Below are positions 35,336 to 54,261 of a DNA stretch of 64,000 nucleotides, piece after piece (position 1 is the stretch's first letter; each line of letters starts with the position of its first letter). The notes beneath the pieces are model-generated. The model saw nothing but the letters and a program-made list of their open reading frames with translations, made no database searches and was not told the DNA's origin. Source of the stretch: Omphiscola glabra (lineage: Eukaryota > Mollusca > Gastropoda > Lymnaeidae); assembly GCA_964017045.1 (NCBI GenBank), contig OZ024801.1, forward strand, positions 35,496,757 through 35,560,756, in the 5' to 3' direction. The position numbers were made by a program, and so were the translations under genes.

Positions 35336-37058
35336 GCATATTTTTATTTGAATTAATTTTAACCGGGATTCCACGAAAAGCTCTTTCCACGCAAGTTACA
35401 CCTAGACATTTTTCCGAACTCCTCGGTACACCGCAAGTAAAAGATACAATAGAGCTGTTTTAAATTTGGTTCATTAATAATTGCTAAACCAACTCGATGT
35501 TGTCAGTCTTTCGAGCAGGGCCGCTTATCATCTATTATGAGAAAAGTTGCAGACAAAAATATATTAAATTCATTTCCATAAATATTAGCTAGTAACGTTA
35601 ATTCATTGGTGACGTTTTCCTTACAATTAATAATACTACCAATTCCTCTGTCGTGATATATTCATCATATGTTACAGTAAAATTCACATATACTTTAGTC
35701 TAAAATTATGATTTAAGTCTCATGTGTGCTTCAAGAAAATAAAGTTTTTTTCATACTAAAATTGATGAAACACAGTAAATTATCGCAAACTTCTCAGATG
35801 CGTTCGAATTGCAAAGAGCGCAATATTTGGAAAAATGTCTAATAATGTATGGCGCATGGACAAGGAGAGACATCGGCACCCAAACTGTGACGAAATCAAG
35901 CTGTCCTTAAAAGTTCAATATGTTTTTAAAAAAAAAAAACTTCTTAGAACGTCCCCACCCACCCTTTTTTATAATAAGTTCAGAACGAATTTTTCCCAGT
36001 TGATTGGTGTTATTAACGTGGTTCACTCACTAACATTTTGACAAGCTGATTGAACTACGCAGTAGACTACCCCCCCCCCCCCCCCCCCAATCCCATTTTT
36101 TTTCCAAAAGCAAATTTTTGCCACGGGTCAGCTGTTAGGGCGTGGAGATTTCATTTATGCAGCTAAATTTTAAGTTCATTGGTGTTCATTAAAGGGAACA
36201 TGAGGGAAGCCAACATATAAATCAATGAATGGGAGATCATCGCTGAGTTTCGTTCCAGGTGGCGAACAGCGGTAAATATTATGGCTTCCTTTTCTCTCGT
36301 TATATTAAAACATATTTTGAAAATTGCTTATGGGGAGTTTTTTTTCTCATTTCCTTCAAGGCACACTGTCAACATGGCACACTGTCAACAAGGCACACTG
36401 TCAACAAGGCACACTGTCAACATATTATTATTGTCCTGATTCTTATTAGACGGGTATTATGTAAGTAGGCTTGTGTTGTAGTGGAATACCTTCATTTTGG
36501 TTTCTTGAGCAAGCACAAAAATGAGGTAACCCACGCTAAGGAGTCAATGAAAAAAATGTTTAAATTTAATTTAATACGCACACATTTGAATATTGATTGG
36601 GTAGCATTTTAGCAAGCGTGAAAAATATTCGAAAAGCACGTCAAGTTCAACCGATGGTTTAAATTGTAAATTTTAAAATACTTTCGTTGCACTTGAGATG
36701 AGATATATTAGAATTTTGCTCAGAAACATTTTTATAGGGCGATAGATTCTCAAACATGATACACATATCTTATAAATAAATTAATAATGATTATAATAAA
36801 GTTCATCTGAAAAATCACGCTTCATCCCCAAAGGTTCGAAGCGCGGTACAAAGTCAAATCTAGGAGATAATAGCTAGCTGGAATTTACTGGAAAAGATGG
36901 TAGACAACATCACCACAGTAAGTGTTTGCGAAATCGATGAGTTTTCAAATCGGCTTTGAAGGACTCCAGTGTCTGGCTGTTTCTGAGAGCGACAGGAAGT
37001 GTGTTCCAAATTTTAGGGCCAGCAAATTGTCTCTTAAATGAATACAGCGTAACTTTAA
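35336..37058. other. Spacer with poly(C) tract and a 16-bp repeat
   Basis: AT-rich; a poly(C) run of about 19 at 36070-36088 and four tandem copies of a 16-bp unit (GGCACACTGTCAACAA) at 36358-36423. No coding signal. Confidence 0.6.
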
Positions 37059-37319
37059 GGGTGGTCCATTCATTATGTCAACAAAATAGGGGAGGGGGTG
37101 TGTTTGGATATGTTTGACATATCGCTTGCAGTTGTGGACAAGGGGGGAGGAATGGGGGTTTAGATTAGTTGACATCAACAATCATGTTTTCTCTATTAAA
37201 AATTTTAAATTTAAAAATTGACTGGTTATTACATTATTTTAACAAATGTAATGAGTGTACATTAAAGTAGTTATATAATTGTTAGGCTTTTAACAATATA
37301 AGATTTATTTAATGTGTGT

Positions 37320-37735
37320 CTTGTTCTGGTTCTGGTTAGGTACGTTGCTGCATCCATAAACTGGCATATGTGCAACGGTTGGGGAAGCGATGTTGCCAAT
37401 CTAACGGCTCCTAGCAGATGCCAGGGCGCCTTGAAGCTTTCGATCGTTGTCGAGTTCACGGCGTTATTGTCCAGGTTGTTCCAAGCAATTATGGTGCGTG
37501 GAAAGAATGACTGCCTATGTTGCGCTGTGTTACTCCGAGGCACAGTGAAGCATTTGTTATTGTTTCGGGTGTAATTTCTCATGGGGTTGTCAGATGTTAA
37601 GTCAGTGTTAAGTGACTGTTTGGCTCTAATTAATCGGCCTGGCTTCTGTGGGGTAAGATAATTGTTTGCTGGGTTGGCCGGAATTAGCCCCATGGCCCCT
37701 TTATATAAGAATGTTAGTGTCTGTCTGTGCACTGC
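37320..37735 (-). pseudogene. C-terminal RT fragment of a LINE inside transposon copy 3
   Basis: The minus strand encodes HRQTLTFLYKGAMGLIP, the NYTRNNNKCFTVPRSNTAQ region and SFFPRTIIAWNNLDN, the typical post-RT tail (SFFPRTIxxWNxL) of jockey/CR1-like LINEs. It interrupts the transposon interior, as shown by comparison with copy 1. Confidence 0.7.
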
Positions 37736-38565
37736 AGATGGCTGGGTGAAATGTTAGCAAACGTTAGTCGCATGTAGATTCTGTTTGTCGCAAATGACTA
37801 GGGCGGTATGTTTGCAATCGTGTTGCATGTATGGAACAAGGATAAGGTTCAAGTAGTGTCATGCGTGCAGTCAAGATAAATGACATTGATAGAGTAGGAA
37901 TACGATATTTTGAGAAATAGGGAAAGTAAAGTGAGTAACAATCTATTTTGCATCACAAGTCATGTTGAAATAGCATGTTCAACAGCACCGACAATGCATA
38001 AGAAATTACCACCTGCTCCTCAACAAAAGCAAGTAACTGCCAGGAGACAGTGAGATCTTATGGCAATTATTGCTCACACTGACAATTCTTCTATTTTAAG
38101 TGCTGAATGGTTAGATGAAGATGATGTTGACTTGTCTGGTATATCAGTTCTGCTGATGAAAATGATAAATCAGCTACTATGCTCAGGCTACTCACTGGGA
38201 AGGATAGCAGCTAGAAACTATGCTACAATTGTCAGCTAAATTTATTCTTCCAAAAGTCTTTAACAACATTTTCATTGAATCTGCGTTATAAAATGTAAGT
38301 GTAAAAACTGTTAACTTGCCAATTAACAAGCTAAAAATGCAATGACATGTTTTTCCTACAATTTTGAGTTATTAAAATAGATCAGTACAAAGTAAAATGC
38401 ATTTATATATTTTGTATTATAATTCATTTTTAGGGTGGGGGTGTGGTTATAAAAATGTTGACATAATTACTTGGGGGGGGGGGGGGGCAATAAAAAGTTT
38501 GACAGTTGTTGACAAAAAGGGGGGGGGGGTAAAAATTGCTTTAAATGCTGTTTACAGAATTAATG

Positions 38566-38845
38566 AGGACCTCCTGACATCTGTTAAAAAGCGCAAACTT
38601 GAGTGGTATGGCCACATGACCAGAAAACAAGGGCTCGCCAAAGAGATCTTGCAGGGCACTACTAGAGGAGGAAGAAGAAGAGGAAGACAGAAAAAAAGAT
38701 GGGAAGATAATATCAAAGAATGGACGGGATTAAAACTGGGCGATGCAATGCGTAGGGCAGAAGACCGAGAGGAATGGAGAAGAATAGTGTACATTTCATC
38801 TGTGGCGCCTCAACGGTCGAAGGACTACGGGACCTGATGATGATG
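38566..38845 (+). mobile_element. RTE-like 3' fragment with a 12-bp target site duplication
   Basis: Encodes LTSVKKRKLEWYGHMTRKQ through GGRRRGRQKKRWEDNIKEW to SSVAPQRSKDYGT, then stop and a TGATGATGATG tail. It is flanked by ACAGAATTAATG at 38554-38565 and 38846-38857, a perfect 12-bp duplication. The frame is open over its length, unlike the older copy at 17970-18370. Confidence 0.9.
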
Positions 38846-38870
38846 ACAGAATTAATGGACACCCCTTTAA

Positions 38871-39795
38871 CTAATTTGTTTTACAATACTTAGGTCGAAC
38901 GAATTGTAACGCAAAATGTTTCAAAATAAAACAAACGACACTAAGTCAAGTAAGTAATTTAACAAAAAAATAGGCCATTTTCCTTTCACTCCTCGTCACG
39001 TTCAAAGTTGGCAATGAAATATATTTCGACATTGATCATCAAAAAGAAGACTAGTGATAAATACAAAAATTAATTAAATTGAATTTTAACGAAATGAGTA
39101 AATTGTTTCTGGTGAATATTCGATTACCCAAAATATTTGGAGGGCTCCCTCCCCAATAGAAACCAGGTGGATACAAATTTCCCCTCAATGCAAAAGAACA
39201 GTAACAGAATTAAAATATTAGTTATTTCCCTTAGGCTAAAAAATTCACTACGTCTACGTCTATTTGCTTATTTAGCTACATAATCAATTTTCTCAGTAAA
39301 TGCACATGATATGATATTTATTGATTTGTATAAATGTCATTAAGTAGTTTGCAAGTTACAATCACAATAATTTGGATTCAGTGACACCTCACAGTTCTTT
39401 CTTTTCATCAATGTCACTTCTAAAAGTAAAAGTAAATAATTAAAAAATTAAAATAAAACTGAATATTCACTCGACTTCACTAAACTTATTTTACTTCATT
39501 CAGTTCAGGCTCAGCACTAATTTACTTATTTAAACTTATTAATTTAACTACTAAACTAACTAAAAGTCAAAAACTAATTAATTTAGTAATTAATTTAGCA
39601 ATATTAGTAATTTAAGAAATAGGGCAGAGGTAAGGGAGGAGAGACAAGGAAGGTAAGAAAATGAGTATGTCAAATTATGGGAAAGCAGGCTTCTCGTTGA
39701 TAATATTAATGAGTATGAGTATGAGATGTGTTCGTTTTGTCAAATTCGTTGCATCCCTTTTTGGCTGATTGTTACTATTGGTGATGCCTTGTGTC
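38871..39795. other. Spacer, nothing recognised
   Basis: AT-rich, rich in short TTAATTTA-type repetition around 39420-39620. No coding signal. Confidence 0.5.
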
Positions 39796-39975
39796 AAAAC
39801 CCTGGTTCAGATAGGGTCAAAACCCTTGTTCCGATAGGGTCAAAACCCTGGTTCTGATGGGGTCAAAACCCTGGTGTTCCAATAGGGTCAAAACCCTGGT
39901 TCCGATCGGGTCAAAACCCTGGTTCTGATGGGGTATCAAAACCCTGGTTCTGATAGAGGGTCAAAACCCAGGTTA
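39796..39975. repeat. 23-bp minisatellite, about eight copies
   Basis: GTCAAAACCCTGGTTCCGAT, with variants and 1-3 bp indels. It leads directly into the dispersed repeat at 39970-40085. Confidence 0.9.
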
Positions 39976-40085
39976 CGGATAAATTTAGGATTCAGGTTAG
40001 GTTTAGGGATACATTTAGGAAATTTTAAAATTATTTTTAACGTTTTATTCTAAATTTTACGGGTCACGGCTGTGTGAGACATCGA
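39970..40085 (+). repeat. Dispersed repeat, plus-strand copy (other copy at 14765-14905)
   Basis: GGTTTAGGGATACATTTAGG through TTTTACGGGTCACGG matches the reverse complement of the CBP intron 1 copy. Confidence 0.55.
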
Positions 40086-40599
40086 GGCACAAATAGTATC
40101 AAATTACCCCCTTTAATTTTGCAATTTTAGGTTTTCTCATACTAAGACTAATTAAGTAATTATTTTTTTTACTCTATTGTCTCTATTTAGGTCAAATTAG
40201 GCCGGCATAGGCCTAGTTTTGTTTGTAGCTTTAGTCCTAGCAAGGTCTAATACAAATAGTAGACTCAATTCACTAACTATATTCTATACTATAGTACTAA
40301 TACTAATAAAATACTAAGAATATTTTAATTATAATCTATAATAGTCCTATTGGCTATAGCTATAAGAAGTTAAATAAAAATATGCTTTTAAATTTAATTA
40401 TGGCCGCAGAAACAAATCTAAACTTGAAAGATTAACAAATTATACAGTTTTGGACAGTGATTAAGCTTCTTAGTAAATTATTGAGACACCAACAATTTGT
40501 GTAAATAAAACAATATAGGTTCAGCTTTAATAATGATTATTCAGAATGATAATTAAATATAATCATTATTAGGCACTCCAACTCAAATTTTCAAATACA

Positions 40600-41580
40600 T
40601 CAGACATACACAAAGAGCATGTCATTGGAAAGAGCTGGCTCTAAGCTTTCCAATGACACCAAGATAATCTTACTATCACTTATAGTTATGAATTTTTTAG
40701 TGATTTATTTTTCCCCACTATTCGGCTTTGCATTTAATTTTTAAAACTGTGATCGCATTATTACACTTTTTGTACTATTTTGCTTGTATCTTTTTAGTTA
40801 TTAAAGTTAGAGCTCTCAGATTTGGAGGTGACATTTAAATTACAATGTGTAACAAAACACATGAATTGTGAATTAACTTATTATATTTGTTAAAATATGA
40901 TTTTATGAGTACAGGGGGTGGATAACGACAATTGCCAAAACATTTAATTTTTACAACAAATGACATAATTACTAAACCAATAAAGCTATTGCTATAAAAT
41001 TTTCAATACAAACAGATAATGTCCATCTAAAAGTAAGGCACATTTAAAATAACTGAAATACAGATCAGAAAAATTTATGCAATTTTATAAAAATATTTGA
41101 TGAAAAGCGCCCGCGGCCGAGACATTTTTTACATTTAACTACATAACTTTTAAACTAATAAAGCTACTGCAATCAAAATTTCATTAATAATAGTTTGTGA
41201 CAATTCAACTGTAACAAAATATTAAAATATAATTGCAAAAGCAATTAAAATCATGCTATACAAAATTAAAAAATGTCATGTAATCTTTCGACATTGATGT
41301 GCATTTTTAGGCATAACTTTTAAACTAACAATGCTAATTCAATAAAATCTTCAATGCAAATAGACAGTGACAATGACAATCTAAATATAATAAAGTATTT
41401 AAATACAAAAACAATAATTCAGAACATTTTATATAAAAGATATTATATGAATTTCCATCATCATTAGTGTATCGGTGCATTTAAATACAAAACATAAAAA
41501 CATCCAATGCAATATTACAATTCACTGTCCACGTGAACAGATAGTGTCCTAGTCCACAGCAACAGATTGTATCCTTGTCC
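40600..41580. repeat. Three degenerate units of about 170 bp next to the transposase-like gene
   Basis: The phrase TTTAAACTAATAAAGCTA with ATAAAATTTTCAATACAAA variants recurs near 40975, 41147 and 41317. The palindromic pair GAGCTGGCTCTAAGCTTTCC lies at 40630. The placement next to 42-43 kb suggests subterminal repeats of one large transposon. Confidence 0.5.
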
Positions 41581-41990
41581 ACCTGAAATTATACAAAATG
41601 TTAAAAGTTAAACTTTAAAATGAGTGAGCTGAAACTTCAAATAAATTTTGTCAAAACTCACAATTAAACAAAATAAAAATCTCCCGAAGAACATCAGAAA
41701 CTAAATGTGACAATGTCGTCCACCTGAAAGTATACCAAATTATAAAAAATTATCCTTTAAAATTAGAGCGCTGAAAATTCAAATAAATTTCATCAAAACA
41801 CACAATTAAACAAAATAAAATCTCCTGAAGAACATCAGAAACTAAATGTGACAAATTTTGTACACCTGAAAGTAAATAAAATATTAAAAATTTAATTTTA
41901 AAATGAGTGAACTGAAAATTCAAATAAATTTCATCAAAACACAACTAAACAAAATGAAAATCTCCCATTATAACATCAGAAACTAAATGT
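41580..41990. repeat. Triplicated module of about 141 bp containing a splice acceptor and exon-like stretch
   Basis: CACCTGAAA with ACATCAGAAACTAAATG recurs at about 41580, 41719 and 41862. On the minus strand each unit carries a TACTTTCAG-like acceptor followed by a short exon-like segment (HLVSDVLQEI in one frame). The first unit in transcript order fuses to the exon at about 42010. Confidence 0.7.
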
Positions 41991-43275
41991 TGATCTCCTC
42001 CAGGTTGGCAATACATCTCCTCATGTGTGGAACCTATTGAAAAACAAAACAAAGGAAAAGGCTAAAGTCTAAAGCTAATAAGATTGCCATAATCATTTGT
42101 TTTTGTTAATAAAAATCGCTTTAAAATTGACAAAATAAAAATACCCACCATATCCAAATGCTTTAAACCTTTAGAGTTCTTATAAAATTGAGTCATCCAG
42201 GGTCCAGTCACAAGTTTTCCAAAGAGACCTATCATGAGAAATGAAAAGTATTAGCTAGAAAAGAATCATAAGCAACATTCACATTATTGAAAATTCATCT
42301 ATTTATATACCTGGTAATGAAAAAAGAAATAGAACTAGGTTACCTAAGACTCTAAGTTGAATAAGAATATCTTTGCACCAGATGTCATTCAACAGGGTTT
42401 TCTTAATTTGGCAGATGCACAATATTTCTTGAGGTACTGTGCCAGCGATTCTTTAATCTTAAAAATGACTCCTGCAACTGCAAGGTGAAACAAAATGTGG
42501 AGTCTGTTTCCAACATAGCGAGGAAGAATTCCGGGTTTCAGATTCTCCTTCTCCAAGAATGCTGTCAACCCTGCAGGATCACCAGATGACATCTTATGCC
42601 TGCAGAGGGGGAAAAAACACAACTGTCTTTATGTGCTTACAGCAAAATGAGCATCTTCAGAACTATTTATTTAACAAAGTATTAGGTACCGACCCTAAAA
42701 ATAAGTCATGTGTAAAAAGATAAAAATAAAAGTTACCTCAGTTTAGATATAGCATGGATAAGATTAGCAGCACTCCCATCTTGTCCAAAGGACAGTCCGG
42801 TTATGCTCCAAAAAGAATGCCTATATTGTTATATTTACATAAAAATTGTTTGTGTCTCATTAATAAACTTGAAATAAAATTGCATAAATAGCTCAAATGG
42901 AAAAATATTATTGATAATAAATGTGCCACAAAAATATTACTTTATTGTCATCTGAAATTGGAATGTATTTTCAGGGAGTGAAAAGCTGATAACATAAACA
43001 TCCACTAGCATTTCATCTGTTGCTCTCCAATTAACTGCAGAATGATGCAAAACTAAATTGAGGTATGTGCCAAATGCCTCCCTGTATTGAGAATTTTTAA
43101 CAAATGTTTTAGGGACAGGCTCAATGAGCTCCTTTCCCAGACCCCTCCTTAAAAATCTGCTTGGGAGTTTTCTGCACGCTCCATACCCACTCAATGGCTT
43201 GGTTGACCCCCCCCCCCCCCCGATAATCCTGGCTATGCCATTTTCTTTTTGGTGAATCTCTGTTTTATGCCTCAA
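41990..43275 (-). pseudogene. Decayed intron-containing transposase-like gene (Academ-like by resemblance)
   Basis: Exon-like blocks in order: 43275-42937 (KELIEPVPKTFVKNSQYREA, YLNLVLHHSAVNWRATDEML), about 42812-42737 (ITGLSFGQDGSAANLIHAIS), 42603-42345 (LKPGILPRYVGNRLHILFHL, with a one-base frameshift before TLLNDIWCKDILIQLRVLG), about 42229-42149 (LFGKLVTGPWMTQFYKN) and about 42032-41990 (VPHMRRCIANLEEI). Blocks are bordered by plausible GT/AG sites. The NRFNVLFH...LGLxxKLVTGP-type pattern resembles large invertebrate transposases such as Academ. This is from memory of the pattern; the family is not certain. The frameshift and missing termini argue for a dead copy. Confidence 0.5.
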
Positions 43276-45138
43276 ATTCGCTTCATTATAATTTAATAAA
43301 CAAAACTGTAATATTGTTACCTGTACTGCAAGGATGAAATGTGTTTAAGGCATAGCTAAGTAATATGAAGCTTAGGCCCTCACAATCAGAAGAAGCTCTC
43401 CTGTTTGCAGCTAAAAGTTAATTTACCCTCCATGGACCCTGAGTTTCTAAAAAAATTAATTCAAGTGGCTTTAATTAAAGTACCCTACAAGAGTTATCTT
43501 ATTGCTGATCTTTCCTATCCTCATCTTGGTAATTGGTAAATGTTCTAAAGGTTTTTAACTATCAATACAAATAATTCTCTAAGAAATAATGTCCGTCACT
43601 AATGCTAAGGTTCAATAGCATGCAAAATAAAATTACAGATAACTGCACTAAGTAAGGCTCTTAAAAATATCGCATTTAGTGTGTAATATTTGCTTTTGTT
43701 TAATGGAAATAGTTAGTGTAATAAATCTGCTGTGTAAAAGGGGTAGGACATTATAATATTAATATTGTTCATGGGTGATAGCGTACGGGTTGGTTTAATC
43801 ATTAATTGGAAAACTTATAAAATGTTACTTGAATGCACGTTATGTCCAGTAATTTTAGTAGATTGGAAGTTCACGCATTGTGGCCGCCATTGTTTGGCGG
43901 GCTATAGCTAGTTTATTATATTTATTCTCATTTCAAGCTTTAATATGTTTGAATACAAACAATAATTTTTAAAATATTTATGAATGTTGCAAGTATGGTA
44001 TCAGAAGCACTAAGGCTGATAATGTATTTTTTCAGCAATATAACATTTTATTTTTCCAGAGCCCTTTTATTTGAATTGAATAAAAACTAAATTAGCTTTT
44101 GAAAGCCAAAATAACTTATATTTTCTATCCTTCTGAGATAGAAATTTCATACTCCTTTGTACTCAAGACCAATAGTGAGAACTAAGATGCTAATATTATT
44201 ATAACTTAACAAAATGCTTAAAATAGCTAAAACCAAAATGCTAATCTTAAAATAGCTAAAACACTTTAATAAGATAACTGAAGAGCATGTTTAATTGTAG
44301 GTAAAAATGATCAAATAAGATAAAAAATTTCCACTGATCTTCTTTTTACCTTGCCCAAATATATGGGATTAGTATGCTGACTAAAACAAAAATTTAAATT
44401 AAAATTGCTGAAATGCATCTCCCATATTTCATTGCAATATTCTGTGTGCAGTTATATGTAACTATATCAGTTATCTATTTATATTTAATTCAGCCTATTT
44501 ATAGCTTTATTATGTCAAGGCCAGTACTGCAGGCTGACGTATCTGATCTTTTTTACCCCTATAACTTGTTTCTCAAAAGTGTTAAGTTTTCCCTACTGGG
44601 TAATTAATTGAAAGAAAAAAAATAACTGCCCGTGAAGAAAATATGAAAAGTTTTGATGCCAAAAATCTTAAGACATTTTCTATGAAGAGATTCAGAATAA
44701 AGTTGAGTGAAAGTTGGCAGGTGTTCTTTAAAAATAAAATATTTAAAGACTTCTTTAAAAAATTATAATAAAAAAAAAACAACTCTTTCACTTCTCTCTT
44801 TCTTTAAAAATTGCAATTTTAAAGAAAATTAAAAAACTGTCTCCATTGAGAGATAAGAACACATTACTGTATGTTTTATGAAAAAATAAATAGAGTAAAA
44901 TCTTTTATCCTTATCAAACAGAAATTCACCATGTGCTGTGAGGCAATGATTATCTGAAATTCAACTTTAGCACAATCTTTAAAAAAATCTTCCTATCAGT
45001 GAATTGCCATTTTGATGTTTCATCATTCTCCAGCTTCTGCAGAAGCAATAATTTTGTTTATTTCTCTCAGAGAAACTTAATGCATACAATCATTCTGAAA
45101 TAAATTTGTGGAACTGCTAATAGTGTTTTCATTTTTTA
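43276..45138. other. Upstream region of the RWDD2 gene
   Basis: Mostly AT-rich and non-coding. The only GC-rich patch is at 43870-43915. An acceptor-like T-tract ending in TTTTTTAG (45121-45139) just before the first coding exon suggests a non-coding 5' exon further left. Confidence 0.5.
43870..43915 (+). promoter_or_regulatory. Candidate RWDD2 promoter with YY1-like and E2F-like words
   Basis: GTGGCCGCCATTGTTTGGCGGGC combines a YY1-type GCCGCCATT core and an E2F-like TTTGGCGGG in the only GC-rich island upstream of the gene. No transcription start can be seen directly. Confidence 0.35.
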
Positions 45139-45190
45139 GCTTGAAAACATTATTACATTTATATCTCTGTTGGACTCTGAATGGATTGAC

Positions 45191-53138
<7,948 letters not shown>

Positions 53139-53165
<27 letters not shown>

Positions 53166-53275
53166 GCTCAGTTGGCCATTCACAGCAAGCTGAAAAATGA
53201 CGGATACCAGTGCTAGGCACAGTTGGCCATTCACAGCAAGGTGACGGAGAACAGCCCTAGGCATAGTTGTTTGCC
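53139..53275 (+). repeat. 51-bp imperfect duplication covering the RWDD2 stop codon
   Basis: The last codons and stop (ATGACGGAGACCAGCCCTAG) and the following GTTGGCCATTCACAGCAAG recur about 51 bp later and again, shortened, to about 53270, so ancestral-like C-terminal sequence with a TAG is present three times in the 3' UTR. Confidence 0.85.
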
Positions 53276-53721
53276 ATTGACAGATATGAGAGGAAAAAAA
53301 CAGTATAATAAAGGATGCAATGTGAAGTACCATAGTTGTGAAAGCTGCACAAGGGAAGATGATATGTAGAGGAGGTCTGTAAAGTGATGTACATTTGATA
53401 TGGACAATAACATAAAGCTCAGATCTTGTAGGGGGAACTGTTTCATGTTTAACTTATCAACTGGAATGCTTGGGCCATTTTGATGTTAGGCAAAGGGAAG
53501 TAACTTTGGCTTTTTGATGATTAAGTTTTCGTCAAAAGGGAATAATTTTAATTCTCCAGAGAAGAAAGACTGACTGCAGAAACAGTTTTTTTAGAAACAT
53601 CCCTCATCGAGTTTGAGGCATAAAGAGTTCGTTAACATAAGTGTCATATTGGGTCCTCTATTGTATATCAGATGTATTGCACTGCTGAATGATGTGTTCT
53701 AGGCCAAATGGGCTTTTCTAA

Positions 53722-53727
53722 AATAAA
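53722..53727 (+). terminator. Candidate RWDD2 poly(A) signal, proximal
   Basis: AATAAA about 560 bp after the stop codon. A second one lies at 54043-54048. Confidence 0.5.
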
Positions 53728-53740
53728 GTAATGAATTTAT

Positions 53741-53959
53741 GACATCTGGCAGCTGTATGTGTTGCAAATGAATTGTTAGAGATTGATGTCTGGATGACAT
53801 CTGGCAGCTGTATGTGTTGCAAATGAATTGTTAGAGATTGATGTCTGGATGACATCTGGCAGCTGTATGTGTTGCAAATGAATTGTTAGAGATTGATGTC
53901 TGGATGACATCTGGCAGCTGTATGTGTTGCAAATGAATTGTTAAAGATGGATATCTGGT
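53741..53959. repeat. 55-bp tandem repeat, four copies, downstream of RWDD2
   Basis: GACATCTGGCAGCTGTATGT with ATTGTTAGAGATTGATGTC starts at 53741, 53796, 53851 and 53906. It lies between the two candidate poly(A) signals, so it may be in the longer transcript's 3' UTR. Confidence 0.95.
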
Positions 53960-54042
53960 ATTTCTGACTATCTGTACATACAGAGTACAAACCAATGCCC
54001 GAAAAGAATTCTTTTAAGTTTAATAATGTGTAACTTGAGGTC

Positions 54043-54048
54043 AATAAA
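54043..54048 (+). terminator. Candidate RWDD2 poly(A) signal, distal
   Basis: AATAAA followed by TGTCATAAAAACC, downstream of the 55-bp repeat and about 200 bp before the LINE insertion. Confidence 0.4.
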
Positions 54049-54261
54049 ATGTCATAAAAACCTTGTCTGCAGCTCAACAGTAACTTTGTGCATGCGACTG
54101 CAACTATTTCAGGCCCTATGTTAGACTACTCTGTGGTTGGCTACTCTGTCATTTAAAGTTTTAAAAAATTCCATAACATGGATTCCTTATAACCAGCAAA
54201 ATGTAAATCTGTGTTGTTTGTGAGCTTAACGTTAATGCATCCTCTCCTCTCCTTCAATCCA

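Larger units (their letters stand above)
37059..38865. mobile_element. Inverted-repeat DNA transposon with GGG termini, copy 3, with two LINE insertions
   Basis: The left end GGGTGGTCCATTCATTATG and the right end (reverse complement GGGGTGTCCATTAATTCTG) are flanked by TTTAA on both sides. The interior at 37160-37320 and 37740-38390 is the reverse complement of the copy 1 interior. Two LINE pieces (37320-37735 and 38566-38845) are inserted. There are no long transposase frames, so it is non-autonomous or decayed. Confidence 0.75.
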
